From an uncultured Bacteroidales bacterium (GTDB lineage Bacteria > Bacteroidota > Bacteroidia > Bacteroidales > Bacteroidaceae): a stretch of 46,658 bases of DNA. The DNA lies in NCBI GenBank assembly GCA_937906165.1, contig CALCYA010000121.1:1-46658 (forward strand). Reading direction: 5' to 3'. Under the pieces are notes generated by a model, which was not told the origin of the DNA, did not search any database, and saw nothing but the letters and a program-made list of their open reading frames with translations. A program made the position numbers and the translations under genes. The stretch's first letter is position 1; every line of letters starts with the position of its first letter. Below, piece after piece: positions 17,039-27,179 of the stretch.

Positions 17039-20000
17039 ATGAAAAAGAAGAAGAGCATCATAAGCAGGACAGCCAGAAGCATCCTGATTATTGCCGCTAT
17101 CCCCATTATCATCTTGTGGATAGCGATTATAGCTCTCTACCTGCCGCCGGTACAGCGGTATGCCACCGACATGCTCTGCCGCAAGATAAGCGAGAGCAGC
17201 GGCTACGATATAAGCATAGGCTCACTGCACCTTGCATTCCCGCTAAAGCTCAACATTGGAGACTTTTCCATGTCACGCAACGGCACACCTTATATAAATG
17301 GTGAGAAAGCCAACCTTAACGTCTCGCTGTTGCCGTTGCTCACGGGAGAGGTTGAACTCAATTACATCTACCTTGAGGGCATTGACCTTGACACAAAAGA
17401 TATGATTCCCGACGTTGCCATCAACGGCAACATTGGATATTTCAGGACCGCCGCACGCAACATCGACCTCAATAAGGAGATTGCCGACATCAGACAGGTT
17501 CACCTGCACAGCACACACCTGGATATAACACTCACCGACACAATCCCGAGCAAGGACGACGAAGAAGAGAGCACATTCAAGTGGGCTTTCAGGCTACATA
17601 AAGGAAACATCGAGGATTTCAGTGTCAACATAGCACTCCCCGCGCAAGGCATCACCGCCACGGCAAGCATAGGCAACCTGGAGCTGGATGGCGGAACAGC
17701 AGATATCGGTACACAAACATACACTCTTGAGAGACTGGGGCTTGACAACTGCGGTGTAGAGTATGGCATGAGAGGCGGCAACGCCCCCCTTGACCACATC
17801 AATGTAGACGAGATAAGCCTTGAATGCAGCGACCTTGCATACACTCCCGAATATGCCAAGGGCGAGATAAAGGATTTCACATTCACACAACCCGGCGGAA
17901 TAAGCATTATAAAGACAAGCGCATCTCTGTTTGCCGACAACAACTCGCTTGAGGTAAGGAGACTGGCAATGGACAGCCGCAACGGCTCGTACGTCATTGC
18001 CAAAGGCTCAATACCGTGGGAGGCACTACGCCTGGGGGCTGCATCAAGACTCATTGCCGATCTTGACGTAAGACTCAACAAGCGCGACCTCACTGAACTG
18101 ATAACAGACGAGCAATACGAGGCACTGTCAATATTCCAAGACGACATGTTCAGCAGCAACATCAAAGTCAGCGGCAATATGAAAAGGATGGAGATAGACA
18201 CCCTCAACATAATAGTCCCATCCATAGCAACGGTTGGTGCAAAGGGTTATGCCACAAACCTGACCGATGCAAATAGAATGACTGCGACACTGCAGATACA
18301 AGGAAGCGCCGACGACATACGCCGTTTCATTGACAACAAAGCGGACACGATAGCCAACGCCTACGGCAAGGCCGACATTGCAGGAACAATAGGATACAGC
18401 AACGGCACAGCCGACGCCGATATTGACATTGCGGCTGCCGGCGGCACAGCAACGGCAAAAGCCACATACGACGTGAACGCAAGCCGCTACGATGCAGACA
18501 TTGCCGTAAGCGAGGTGGAGATAAACCGCATAATGCCCGAACTTCCGCTCAAGAAGCTTACGATGAATGTGGCAGCCAGGGGAGAAGGGACGGACCTGTT
18601 CAGCAGCCACACAACATACAACGCACATATAACCCTTGACACACTGCTTTACGGCGAGACGGCATTAGGTAACATAATATTGGATGCCAGCCAGGCAAAC
18701 GGTCTTTCAAGGATTGACATAAACGGTGATGACAGCAACCTCAAGTTCAGTCTCAAAGCCGAGACACTGCTCGACAGCGCAATGATAAAGAACAGCACGC
18801 ATCTTGACATTGCCAAGGCCGACTTCGGGAAGCTGAATATCGCACAGGGCCTGAGCACGCGGATGCAGCTTGCCCTGGAGCTCAGCACCGACATGGGCGA
18901 GGTACACGCCATAAGATTAAAGGGAGAGGAGATAGATATCACCACTCCACAAAAGAGATTCAACCCGAAGAACATATATATCAATGCGGCCACAACGCCC
19001 GACTCCACATTCATATATGCACAGAACGGCGACCTCAATATAAACGGCGAGATGAGCAGCGGCTACAACGGCCTTTTCAGCTCGCTCGACAAGGTTGCAA
19101 GGTTATTTATGGATGCACTGCAGAACGAGGACATGGTACATTACCTGCAGGACTACGAAAAAGAACTGCCTACCATAACGTTGGGCGTGCAGTGCGGCCG
19201 TGACAACATGCTGTCCAACCTGCTTGCCATGAAGGGAGTAACAGCAAACTCAATGAATATAGACCTGAAGATGGACTCCATCGACGGACTCAATATGCGT
19301 GGCGGCGTATACGGGCTCAAGAGCGGCGAGCTGAACCTTGACACAGTGAGAGTACTTACAAGGCAGGAGGGCAACAGGATAAGATATTTCGCAGGAGTGC
19401 GCAGCACCGCCCTCAACCCCGACAATGTCAAGGAGAGCTACAACGCGGCACTGTTCGGCAACCTTGCCGACGACACCCTCTCGACAAACTTCGTGTTCCG
19501 CGACCAGAACGAGAAGATTGGCGTGAGGATAGGAGCGACAACAAAATTGAGACCACGCAGCATCGACATAACATTCAAGCCACAGGCAATGCTTCTGGGC
19601 AAAAAATTCAGTTTCAACCCCGACAACTACATAAACATCGGTGAGGGATTCAAGACCGATGCCGATGTCATGCTCAGCAGCAATGAAGGGACAGGAATGC
19701 ACCTGCGCACCCTCCCCGGCGGAGAGCAGGAACAGAGCGCAAACCTCGAACTCTGGGGTCTTGACCTCAAGAGCCTCACAAGCATAATACCCTACTCGCC
19801 CGACATTGCCGGCACATTGGACCTCGACCTGCATTTCAGGCAAGACAGCGAGGGCATTCTGCTCAGCAGCGACATAAACGCAGGAGGACTCTCATACGAG
19901 GGTGTATATGTGGGCAACGAGAGAATTGAGGCCGTATACCTACCCAAAGAGGACAACGCCCACTACCTCGACCTGCTGCTCATGCACGAAGAAGAGGAGG

Positions 20001-21688
20001 TCGCCCACATATCGGGTAACTACAGGGAGAGCGGCAACGGTCAGGGGCTCGACGGCGACATAAGCCTGACACGCTTCCCGCTGGAGATATCCAAAGCCTT
20101 TCTGCAGGATGCAGGAGTGAGCCTCAGCGGTTACCTCAACGGCGAGATGAGTGCCAAGGGCGAGTTCTCAAAGCTCAACACCAACGGACGCATACAGTTC
20201 GAGTCGGTCGATATCGATGCGTACGGTTTCGGCACAAGCCTGCACATGGCCGACGAGACCGTAAGAATCATTGACAACAAGCTTCAATTCAACGATTTCA
20301 GCATTTATGCAAAGGGAGACAACCCGTTCAAGATAAACGGAAATGTCGACTTCACCCACCTCTCGAACCCCGCATTCAACCTGCGTATGAACGCCAACGA
20401 CTACGAGTTCATAAACAGCAAACGCAAGAAAGGCTCAATGTTCTACGGCAGGCTTTTCGTGGACACAAAGGCCATGATAGGCGGCACGCTCAACAACATG
20501 CGGTTCTACGGCGATGTCACCATGCTTGGCAAGAGCAACATCACATACGTAATGCTCGATGCCCCGATAGAGTCGGACAAGGAGCTCGACGGTCTTGTGG
20601 AGTTCGTGAACTTCAACGACACCACCACCTTTGTGACACAGGACGACGAGATTGACCTGGGCAACATAAACCTTAACCTTAGTCTGAGGATTGATGACGG
20701 AGCACGCATAAATGCAGACCTTGACGAGGGGCGCAACAACTATGTCACCACCCAGGGAAACGGCAATCTCCACATCACATACACCAGCGAGGCCGGGCTA
20801 AACGTGACGGGACGCTACAACATGAACGGCGGCGACTTCAAGCTGAGCCTGCCGGTTATACCGCTCAAGACACTGCAGATAAGCGACGGCAGCAACGTGA
20901 GCTGGACAGGCCCTATCCTTGAACCGGAACTGAACATTACAGCCCTGGAGAGAGTGACATCATCGGTGACATTTGACGACAACAACATGGTCCCCGTACC
21001 CTTTGACGTGGGAGTGAAGGTGAGCAACACGCTCAGCAACATGGGATTGAGTTTTGTGATGTCCTCACCCGAGAATGCCACGGTACAGGAGCAGCTGAAT
21101 GCGCTCGACACCGAGACCATGAACAGATATGCCGTCACCATGCTCATCACAGGAGCATACGCAGGCAGCAGCAAGAGCATGACGGTAGCCAATGCGCTGA
21201 ACTCGTTCATTGACGCAAAGATAAACGACATTGCAGGCACAGCCATGAAGAGCGTCAGCGTGAATGTGGGAATAAACGACGCCACGAACGTCGAGACGGG
21301 AAACACCTACAAGAACTACTCTTTCAGCTTCAGCAAGAGGTTCTGGAACGACCGCATCACCTTTGTCATAGGCGGTGAGGTGAACAGCGGCGAGCACCGC
21401 ACAAGCAACAACAGCTTCATAAACAACGCCTCTCTCGAGTGGAAGATAAGCGAGAACAGCAACCGCTTCCTCAAGCTCTTCTACGACAAGAACTACGAGT
21501 CGATACTCGAGGGCGAGATAACGGAAATGGGCATCGGTTACGTGTACAAGCGCAAGCTCAACCGTCTGAAGGAGCTTTTCATCTTCAACAGCAACAGGAG
21601 AAAGAAAGCCGACGGAGAGCAAGCGACGTCACAGCCCCCTGCAAACAGCGGCAACAACCAGAAAAAAGAGACAAAGGAGAGCAAATGA
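17039..21688 (+). CDS. tamB: TamB-like translocation and assembly protein
   Basis: About 1,549 residues. A basic N-terminus (MKKKKSIISRTARS) and one membrane helix (IIAAIPIIILWIAIIALYL) anchor it in the inner membrane. A very long periplasmic beta-rich body follows, then a C-terminal TamB/DUF490-type domain, with 'YSFSKRFWNDRITFVIGGEV' near the end and a polar tail. In proteobacteria TamB spans the periplasm and works with the Omp85 protein TamA; lipid transport has also been proposed for such proteins. The partner tamL overlaps the stop codon (ATGA), so the two are translationally coupled. An in-frame ATG at 16982 would add 19 residues; I prefer 17039 because of the membrane-signal layout and the -7 box. 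Confidence 0.85.
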   Translation: MKKKKSIISRTARSILIIAAIPIIILWIAIIALYLPPVQRYATDMLCRKISESSGYDISIGSLHLAFPLKLNIGDFSMSRNGTPYINGEKANLNVSLLPLLTGEVELNYIYLEGIDLDTKDMIPDVAINGNIGYFRTAARNIDLNKEIADIRQVHLHSTHLDITLTDTIPSKDDEEESTFKWAFRLHKGNIEDFSVNIALPAQGITATASIGNLELDGGTADIGTQTYTLERLGLDNCGVEYGMRGGNAPLDHINVDEISLECSDLAYTPEYAKGEIKDFTFTQPGGISIIKTSASLFADNNSLEVRRLAMDSRNGSYVIAKGSIPWEALRLGAASRLIADLDVRLNKRDLTELITDEQYEALSIFQDDMFSSNIKVSGNMKRMEIDTLNIIVPSIATVGAKGYATNLTDANRMTATLQIQGSADDIRRFIDNKADTIANAYGKADIAGTIGYSNGTADADIDIAAAGGTATAKATYDVNASRYDADIAVSEVEINRIMPELPLKKLTMNVAARGEGTDLFSSHTTYNAHITLDTLLYGETALGNIILDASQANGLSRIDINGDDSNLKFSLKAETLLDSAMIKNSTHLDIAKADFGKLNIAQGLSTRMQLALELSTDMGEVHAIRLKGEEIDITTPQKRFNPKNIYINAATTPDSTFIYAQNGDLNINGEMSSGYNGLFSSLDKVARLFMDALQNEDMVHYLQDYEKELPTITLGVQCGRDNMLSNLLAMKGVTANSMNIDLKMDSIDGLNMRGGVYGLKSGELNLDTVRVLTRQEGNRIRYFAGVRSTALNPDNVKESYNAALFGNLADDTLSTNFVFRDQNEKIGVRIGATTKLRPRSIDITFKPQAMLLGKKFSFNPDNYINIGEGFKTDADVMLSSNEGTGMHLRTLPGGEQEQSANLELWGLDLKSLTSIIPYSPDIAGTLDLDLHFRQDSEGILLSSDINAGGLSYEGVYVGNERIEAVYLPKEDNAHYLDLLLMHEEEEVAHISGNYRESGNGQGLDGDISLTRFPLEISKAFLQDAGVSLSGYLNGEMSAKGEFSKLNTNGRIQFESVDIDAYGFGTSLHMADETVRIIDNKLQFNDFSIYAKGDNPFKINGNVDFTHLSNPAFNLRMNANDYEFINSKRKKGSMFYGRLFVDTKAMIGGTLNNMRFYGDVTMLGKSNITYVMLDAPIESDKELDGLVEFVNFNDTTTFVTQDDEIDLGNINLNLSLRIDDGARINADLDEGRNNYVTTQGNGNLHITYTSEAGLNVTGRYNMNGGDFKLSLPVIPLKTLQISDGSNVSWTGPILEPELNITALERVTSSVTFDDNNMVPVPFDVGVKVSNTLSNMGLSFVMSSPENATVQEQLNALDTETMNRYAVTMLITGAYAGSSKSMTVANALNSFIDAKINDIAGTAMKSVSVNVGINDATNVETGNTYKNYSFSFSKRFWNDRITFVIGGEVNSGEHRTSNNSFINNASLEWKISENSNRFLKLFYDKNYESILEGEITEMGIGYVYKRKLNRLKELFIFNSNRRKKADGEQATSQPPANSGNNQKKETKESK

Positions 21689-24003
21689 TGAAAAAGAGCA
21701 TAACATACATACTTCTGGCGCTTTTACTTGCAGCCTGCTCCACCACACGATACGTGCCCGACGGCGAACAGCTGTACACAGGCATTGAGAAGATGGAGTT
21801 CACCGATGCCGATGCCAATGCCAAGAGCGAGACGGGACAGACAGCCGTCGACGAGATAAGCTATGCCCTCGAGTGCCCTCCCAACGGCTCTTTCATGGGC
21901 AGCTCAAGCACAAGACTGCTGCCTGTGGGCCTGTGGTTCTACAATGCCTTCCACGACTCGAAGAAAGGCATAGGGCGCTGGCTCTTCAAGACATTCGCCA
22001 AGGAGCCCGTACTCATCTCGGGCGTGAATCCCGAACTGCGCGCCAACGTGGCGACAGACATCCTCAAATATTACGGTTATTTCAACGGCAAGGTAGAGGC
22101 CACCACCCTCCCCGGCAAGAACCCCAAGAAAGCGAAAGTCGCGTACAGGATAACCTTCAACCAACCGTCGGTATATGACAGCATCGCATACACAAAGTTC
22201 CCGTATGCGATAGACACATTGATTGCCGCCAACAGCCGACGCTCAACCATCAAGAGCGGTGACCAGTTCAACGCAGCTGCAATGGAAGAGGAACGCAGCA
22301 GGATAAGCAATATGCTGCGCAACAACGGATATTATCATTTCCAGCCCGCCTACATAAGCTACCTTGCCGACACCATCAACACACCCGGCAAGGTGAAGCT
22401 GCGTGTGCAGCCTGTGGGGAACATCCCGGCAGAGAGCTACAACGCATACAGGATAGGCAACATCAACCTGCGTGTGATGGACAACAGCTACAGTGGAGGC
22501 GACATCTCCAGCCTCAGGGACGACACCGTCATCCGACGCAATTTCAGTTACATATATTACGGAAATAAGATGCCTGTACGCGCAGGCTCCATCCTTCGCA
22601 ACATACAGATGAGGAAAGGAGAGCTCTACTCCCAGGAGAGCCAGCAGCGCGCTCTTCAGATGCTCACACAGATGAACATCTTCAGCAGCATCAGCTTCAA
22701 CATGAGCCCCCGCAAGGATTGCGACACGATAGATGTCGATGTTATCACCCAACTCGACAAGCCGTACGACTTCACCTTCGAGCTCAATGCCACCAGCAAG
22801 AGCAACAGCCAGATTGGCCCCGGAAGCAAAATAACCCTTGCAAAGAAGAACGTGTTCCGCGGCGGAGAGACATTAAAGCTCTCGCTCACAGGCTCTTACG
22901 AATGGCAGACCGACGAGAAGATAAAAGGACGCGCAGCCGTTGTCAACTCATGGGAGATGGGTGCCGACGTGTCGCTCACCTTCCCGCGCCTGTTCTTCCC
23001 TATCATACACCGCCGATACCTCCGTGTGCCATCGTCTACATCGTTGAGGCTATACACAGACCAGATGAACAGGTCGGGATTCTTCAGGATGATACACGCC
23101 GGAGGAGACATCACCTACAAGATTTTCAGCAGCAATTCAAGCACACACACCGTCATACCGTTCCGCCTCACATACGACATGCTTTTGAGGACAACAGAGA
23201 AGTTCGACTCAATCGTCGCCAGCAACCGTGCGATAGAGAACAGTTTCCGCAACCAGTTCATCCCTGCCATGCAGTACACATACACCTATGACGAGTCGAA
23301 CACCAACCACAGGAACAAGACCTGGCTCGAGGTATCGTTCACATCGGCCGGTAACGTGACATCACTGGTCTACTGGGCATTCGGTAACGCATTGAGCAAG
23401 AGAGACAAGAACATCCTGGGCAACCCCTATGCGCAATTTGTGAAGGGAACAGCTGAACTGCGCAAGCTGTGGAAGCTAAACAACAGCCACTACATTGCCA
23501 ACCGCATAATGATAGGCGCCATACACAGCTATGGCAATGCCGAGTACGCCCCCTACAGCGAACAGTTCTACATTGGAGGAGCCAACAGCCTGCGTGCTTT
23601 CACCGTCCGCTCGGTAGGCCCCGGCAGCTACCGTCCCAACAGCAACAACCGCTATTCGTACCTTGACGAGACAGGTACATTGAAGTTAGAGATGAACGTC
23701 GAGTACCGTTTCAGGCTTGTAGCCGACCTGCACGGAGCGCTCTTTGTGGATGCAGGTAACATCTGGCTCATCAAGAAAGACCCGGAACGCCCCGGAGGAG
23801 AGTTCAGAATTGACAAGTTTGCCGAACAGCTTGCGCTGAACACCGGATTCGGACTGCGTTACGACCTTCAGTTCCTGGTATTGAGGGTAGACTTCGGACT
23901 TGGCCTGCACGCCCCCTACAAGACCAAGCGCAGCGGATATTTCAACCTCAACCCGTTGAAAGACGGCTTCGCATGGCATTTTGGAATAGGATATCCGTTT
24001 TAA
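21685..24003 (+). CDS. tamL: TamL: Omp85-family outer-membrane lipoprotein, partner of TamB
   Basis: A 772-residue protein with lipobox LAAC (Cys18). POTRA-like repeats cover about residues 90-330. An Omp85 barrel fills the C-terminal half, with 'QFYIGGANSLRAFTVRSVGPG' (the conserved L6-loop type motif) and a final Phe in FGIGYPF. The Bacteroidetes version of TamA carries a lipid anchor and is called TamL. Start: ATG 21685 overlaps the tamB stop and is preceded by AAGGAGA, a strong ribosome-binding site for this group; a second ATG follows at once. The frame is open further upstream inside tamB, but that part is tamB's other frame. Confidence 0.88.
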   Translation: MMKKSITYILLALLLAACSTTRYVPDGEQLYTGIEKMEFTDADANAKSETGQTAVDEISYALECPPNGSFMGSSSTRLLPVGLWFYNAFHDSKKGIGRWLFKTFAKEPVLISGVNPELRANVATDILKYYGYFNGKVEATTLPGKNPKKAKVAYRITFNQPSVYDSIAYTKFPYAIDTLIAANSRRSTIKSGDQFNAAAMEEERSRISNMLRNNGYYHFQPAYISYLADTINTPGKVKLRVQPVGNIPAESYNAYRIGNINLRVMDNSYSGGDISSLRDDTVIRRNFSYIYYGNKMPVRAGSILRNIQMRKGELYSQESQQRALQMLTQMNIFSSISFNMSPRKDCDTIDVDVITQLDKPYDFTFELNATSKSNSQIGPGSKITLAKKNVFRGGETLKLSLTGSYEWQTDEKIKGRAAVVNSWEMGADVSLTFPRLFFPIIHRRYLRVPSSTSLRLYTDQMNRSGFFRMIHAGGDITYKIFSSNSSTHTVIPFRLTYDMLLRTTEKFDSIVASNRAIENSFRNQFIPAMQYTYTYDESNTNHRNKTWLEVSFTSAGNVTSLVYWAFGNALSKRDKNILGNPYAQFVKGTAELRKLWKLNNSHYIANRIMIGAIHSYGNAEYAPYSEQFYIGGANSLRAFTVRSVGPGSYRPNSNNRYSYLDETGTLKLEMNVEYRFRLVADLHGALFVDAGNIWLIKKDPERPGGEFRIDKFAEQLALNTGFGLRYDLQFLVLRVDFGLGLHAPYKTKRSGYFNLNPLKDGFAWHFGIGYPF

Positions 24004-24076
24004 AAGGGTTATGGGTTATGGGTGAAAGGTGAGGGGTTCCGCACTAAGGACCCTAAAGACTCTAAGGACCTCAAAG

Positions 24077-24126
24077 CTATTGTCTCCCTATGTTAGGGAG
24101 ACGGGCAACGAAGTTGCGGAGAGGGT
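24077..24126 (+). repeat. Element A copy 1 (50 bp)
   Basis: Begins CTATTGTCTCCCT and ends GCGGAGAGGGT. Hairpin 1 pairs GTCTCCCT with AGGGAGAC; hairpin 2 pairs GCAAC with GTTGC around GAA. Confidence 0.85.
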
Positions 24127-24292
24127 GGCAACGTTTAGCGTTGAACGATGAACGTTTTGCGATTAGCGAAATATACCCCTCAGTCACTGCGTGACAGGGC
24201 CCTTCGGGACTCCTTTGGGGAGCTAAAGCTCCCGTCGTCGCAAACATTGCTCGCTCGCAATGTCCCCTAAGGACAGGGGAGCAATATATAAA

Positions 24293-24342
24293 CTATTGTC
24301 TCCCTGTGTTAGGGAGACGAGCAACAAAGTTGCGGAGAGGGT
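24293..24342 (+). repeat. Element A copy 2 (50 bp)
   Basis: Same two-hairpin layout as copy 1; the second loop is AAA instead of GAA, with the stem kept. Confidence 0.85.
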
Positions 24343-24360
24343 CGCATTAGAAAAGGCTCC

Positions 24361-24488
24361 CACTAAAGCCTTTATAACTTTGGCGCCAAACACAAACAGC
24401 TGCTCCCCTTGTTTGTAATCAAGGGGAGCTCCGCGAAGCGGTGAGGGGCTAAATGTGTATCAGCTTCGCGAAGCAGTGCGGAGAGGGT
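24361..24488 (+). repeat. Element B copy 1 (128 bp)
   Basis: Contains CTCCCCTTG...CAAGGGGAG (hairpin), CCGC-GAA-GCGG (hairpin) with a GAGGGG tail, then GCTTCGCGAAGC (palindrome) and the same GCGGAGAGGGT end as element A. Near-identical 128-bp copies lie at 26226, 36539 and 40472. Confidence 0.85.
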
Positions 24489-24558
24489 CCCGTTAATCGT
24501 TAAAAGAGGAGAGATCTCTCGTCGCTACACTCGCTCGAGATGACAAAATCGCTTACAC

Positions 24559-24688
24559 GCTCGTGGTTAAAGTAAAATGCATTTTACTCTGCTATTAACT
24601 TCGTTGATTTTTCGTTCGCTCGTTGCAAAAGCTCAAACAAGTTTGGCTTTTACTCGCTTAACTGAAAAATTCGCTTACACGCAGCCTT
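24559..24688 (+). repeat. Left arm of a 130-bp inverted repeat around the nucleotidyltransferase gene
   Basis: Reverse complement of 25987-26116 with one mismatch by eye. It is the core of a longer inverted pair (24293-24768 with 25899-26421) in which elements occur in mirrored order. Confidence 0.85.
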
Positions 24689-24813
24689 GACTTCGTCGAG
24701 CCTGCTACCGCTCGACATAGTAAAAGCAAGCTTTTCCTCTGCGCTCGCTTACACGCAGCCTTAATCGTTAAACAGGCGCCCCCTTACAAAGCAGACAAAA
24801 AAAATCACATTTT

Positions 24814-24847
24814 TTTGCATTTATTTAATAAATAAACACTACCTTTG
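24814..24847 (+). promoter_or_regulatory. Promoter of the nucleotidyltransferase gene
   Basis: TTTG (24814-24817), 22-nt spacer, TACCTTTG (24840-24847), an exact -7 match. Start of transcription near 24854, 63 nt before the ATG. Confidence 0.7.
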
Positions 24848-24916
24848 AAAATGGTGCGACCAAAAGCACTATTTAGCGTTAAAACATTGTAATTAACCTT
24901 TATAAAACAAATTAAA

Positions 24917-25822
24917 ATGAAACCTACACTTTTTGTATTGGCTGCAGGTATGGGCAGCCGTTATGGCGGTTTGAAACAGTTGGATGGTCTGGGCCCGAAT
25001 GGCGAGACAATCATGGACTACTCTATCTATGATGCAATCCGTGGTGGCTTCGGCAAGTTGGTATTCGTTATCCGCAAGGACTTTGAGCAGGATTTCCGCG
25101 ACAAAGTATTGAGCAAGTACGAGGGCCACATCCCGACAGAGTTGGTATTCCAGGCTATCGACAACCTTCCCGAGGGCTTCACTGTTCCCGAGGAGCGCAC
25201 AAAGCCATGGGGTACAAACCACGCTGTACTCATGGGCAAGGATGCCATCAAGGAGCCTTTTGCAGTAATCAACGCCGATGACTTCTACGGCCGCGACGCA
25301 TTTGCCGTTATGGGCAAGTGGCTCAGCGACCTCCCCGAGGGCAGCGAGGGCAGATACTCAATGGTAGGTTTCCGCATCTGCAACACACTCAGCGAGAACG
25401 GTAGCGTTGCACGCGGTGTATGCGAGAAGAACGAGCAGAACATGCTTACAGGCGTTGTCGAGCGCACAGAGATCATGCGCGTTGACGGCCCTATCTGCTA
25501 CAAAGACGAGGAAGGCGCTTGGCAGCCCGTTGGTGAGGAGACACCGGTATCAATGAACTTCTGGGGCTTCACACCCGACTACTTCAAGCACTCTGAGGAG
25601 CAGTTCGTTGACTTCTTGAAGGAGAACGTTGACAAGCCAAAGGCTGAGTACTTCATCCCATTGGTAGTGAACAACCTTACTACTTCAGGCAAGGCAAGCT
25701 GCGAGGTTCTTGACACAACAGCAAAGTGGTTCGGCGTAACATACGCTGCTGACCGTCCAGGTACAGTCGAGAAGATCCAGTCACTCGTTGACGCAGGCGA
25801 GTATCCCGAGAAGCTGTTCTAA
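24917..25822 (+). CDS. Sugar-phosphate nucleotidyltransferase (NTP_transferase family)
   Basis: A 301-residue GT-A type nucleotidyltransferase. The nucleotide-binding start LAAGMGSRYGG (residues 8-18) and the metal-site region NADDFYG (119-125) are typical, as is WGTNHAVL (98-105). This family joins a sugar 1-phosphate to an NTP to make an NDP-sugar; the exact sugar cannot be read from the sequence. It stands alone with its own promoter and terminator. Codon use is strongly biased to preferred codons, like susC, suggesting high expression. It is enclosed by long inverted repeats. Confidence 0.85.
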   Translation: MKPTLFVLAAGMGSRYGGLKQLDGLGPNGETIMDYSIYDAIRGGFGKLVFVIRKDFEQDFRDKVLSKYEGHIPTELVFQAIDNLPEGFTVPEERTKPWGTNHAVLMGKDAIKEPFAVINADDFYGRDAFAVMGKWLSDLPEGSEGRYSMVGFRICNTLSENGSVARGVCEKNEQNMLTGVVERTEIMRVDGPICYKDEEGAWQPVGEETPVSMNFWGFTPDYFKHSEEQFVDFLKENVDKPKAEYFIPLVVNNLTTSGKASCEVLDTTAKWFGVTYAADRPGTVEKIQSLVDAGEYPEKLF

Positions 25823-25844
25823 AAAACAGATTCCAATAACGTAA

Positions 25845-25884
25845 CAACGGCGCGCACTTCAAAAGTGCGCGCCGTTGTTGTTTT
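25845..25884 (+). terminator. Terminator of the nucleotidyltransferase gene
   Basis: A perfect 15-bp GC-rich stem (25845-25859 with 25863-25877) and a 3-nt loop, followed by TTGTTTT. Confidence 0.9.
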
Positions 25885-25986
25885 AGTGCTTGTAGAACGA
25901 TTAAGGCTGCGGGTAAGCGAGCGCAGAGGAAAAGCTTGCTTTTACTATGTCGAGCGGGAGCAGGCTCAAGCCCACGGAGTGGGGTT

Positions 25987-26116
25987 AAGGCTGCGTGTAA
26001 GCGAATTTTTCAGTTAAGCGAGTAAAAGCCAAACTTGTTTGAGCTTTTGCAACGAGCGAACGAAAAATCAACGAAGTTAATAGCAGAGTAAAATGCTTTT
26101 TACTTTAACCACGAGC
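25987..26116 (-). repeat. Right arm of the 130-bp inverted repeat
   Basis: Pairs with 24559-24688; one mismatch inside the GTAAAATGC segment. Confidence 0.85.
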
Positions 26117-26225
26117 GGGAGCAGGCTCAAGCCCACGGAGTGGGGTTAAGGCTGCGTGTAAGCGAATTTGTCATCTCGAGCGAGCGTAGCGACGAGAGAT
26201 CTCTCCTCGTTTAACGATTATCGGG

Positions 26226-26353
26226 ACCCTCTCCGCACTGCTTCGCGAAGCTGATACACATTTAGCCCCTCACCGTTTCGCGGAGCTCCCCTTGATTACA
26301 AACAAGGGGAGCAGCTGTTTGTGTTTGACGCCAAAGTTATAAAGGCTTTAGTG
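26226..26353 (-). repeat. Element B copy 2 (128 bp)
   Basis: Inverted relative to copy 1, with a few substitutions, for example GCGAAACGG in place of GCGAAGCGG. Confidence 0.85.
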
Positions 26354-26371
26354 GGAGCCTTTTCTAATGCG

Positions 26372-26421
26372 ACCCTCTCCGCAACTTCGTTGCTCGTCTC
26401 CCTAACACAGGGAGACAATAG
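26372..26421 (-). repeat. Element A copy 3 (50 bp)
   Basis: Exact two-hairpin layout on the minus strand. Confidence 0.85.
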
Positions 26422-26720
26422 CTTTGAGGGCCTGAAGGTCCTTAGAGTCCTCTGGGACTTTAGTGGGCGAACCCTTACCCCCCGCTTCACCCTTCACCCC
26501 TCACCCGTTCATCGTTAACCCCACTCCGTGAGAGCGCCTCAAGGTTGTCATCTCGAGCGAGTGTAGCGACGAGAGATCTCTCCTCCTTACAGTCGTCGAG
26601 ATGACAAAACCGCTTACCCTTAACCCCTCACCCGTTAACCCCTTTGGGCTTGAAGCTCGGCTGCACTCGTTGCGTGTGTAAGCAAGCTTCCACACACTCG
26701 TTGGCACGAGCTTTCATCGT

Positions 26721-27179
26721 TAAACATTCATTATAATATAATGTACGCGCGCGAGGATTATGAAAAAGCAACAGAGTTAAAGGATATTAACATTCGACCC
26801 AAAAGCGTTTATGCGCGAAATGTCTGCAAAATTCAAAATATGCTTACATTTTGTCAAACTCCCAAAAACCACCCAGCAAGACCTTAAAAAGTCACTTTTT
26901 TAAATAAAATGACAAAAAGGGAGTCGCTTTGTCGCAATTCTAATGCGTTTTTTTACTTATACTATTAAAAAGTCAACATTGACAAATAGTCAAAATGAGA
27001 GCATTTTTGGCTTTTTTAATAAAAAAACCACACTTTTGTTGAAAAATAATGCTTAACTTATTTTAAAGTTTCAATTAAATATCGTATTTTCGCGCCATTA
27101 ATTTCCTTTTAAGTACATACTGAAGAGAGATTATAACTAACTAAATAATTAATTATTATTAACTTAAATTTCATTTATT
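26721..27179 (+). promoter_or_regulatory. AT-rich upstream region of susC with candidate promoter
   Basis: No gene was found in this 459-bp stretch. A box TATTTTCG at 27085-27092 (7 of 8 to TAnnTTTG), with TTTT 20 nt before it, may be the promoter, giving a leader of about 80 nt. Long A and T runs and repeated GTCAAAA/TTTTGTC-like words occur at 26850-27000, possibly sites for a regulator. Confidence 0.45.

Larger units (their letters stand above)
24004..24780. repeat. Repeat island 1 between tamL and nucleotidyltransferase
   Basis: Non-coding mosaic of dispersed repeats: element A at 24077-24126 and 24293-24342, element B at 24361-24488, a GATCT/GATGACA element at 24510-24547, and a long block at 24559-24768. 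The stretch 24118-24290 is an inverted copy of 40688-40860. The stretch from 24293 to 24768 is an inverted copy of 25899-26421. No gene was found. Confidence 0.85.
25899..26720. repeat. Repeat island 2 between nucleotidyltransferase and susC
   Basis: Mirror image of island 1: long block 25899-26165, GATCT/GATGACA element 26170-26210, element B at 26226-26353, element A at 26372-26421, then a second GATCT/GATGACA element at 26545-26605. It includes two copies of GGCTCAAGCCCACGGAGTGG (25971 and 26124). No gene was found. Confidence 0.85.

Noticed and set aside
21439..21684. N-terminal extension of tamL inside tamB
   Set aside because: The 82 extra residues are low-complexity Gln/Arg-rich translation of the tamB tail in another frame; the lipobox and ribosome-binding site fix the start at 21685.
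24077..26421. Repeat islands as CRISPR arrays
   Set aside because: Copies are irregularly spaced, occur in both orientations, have no unique spacers of uniform length, and no cas gene is near.
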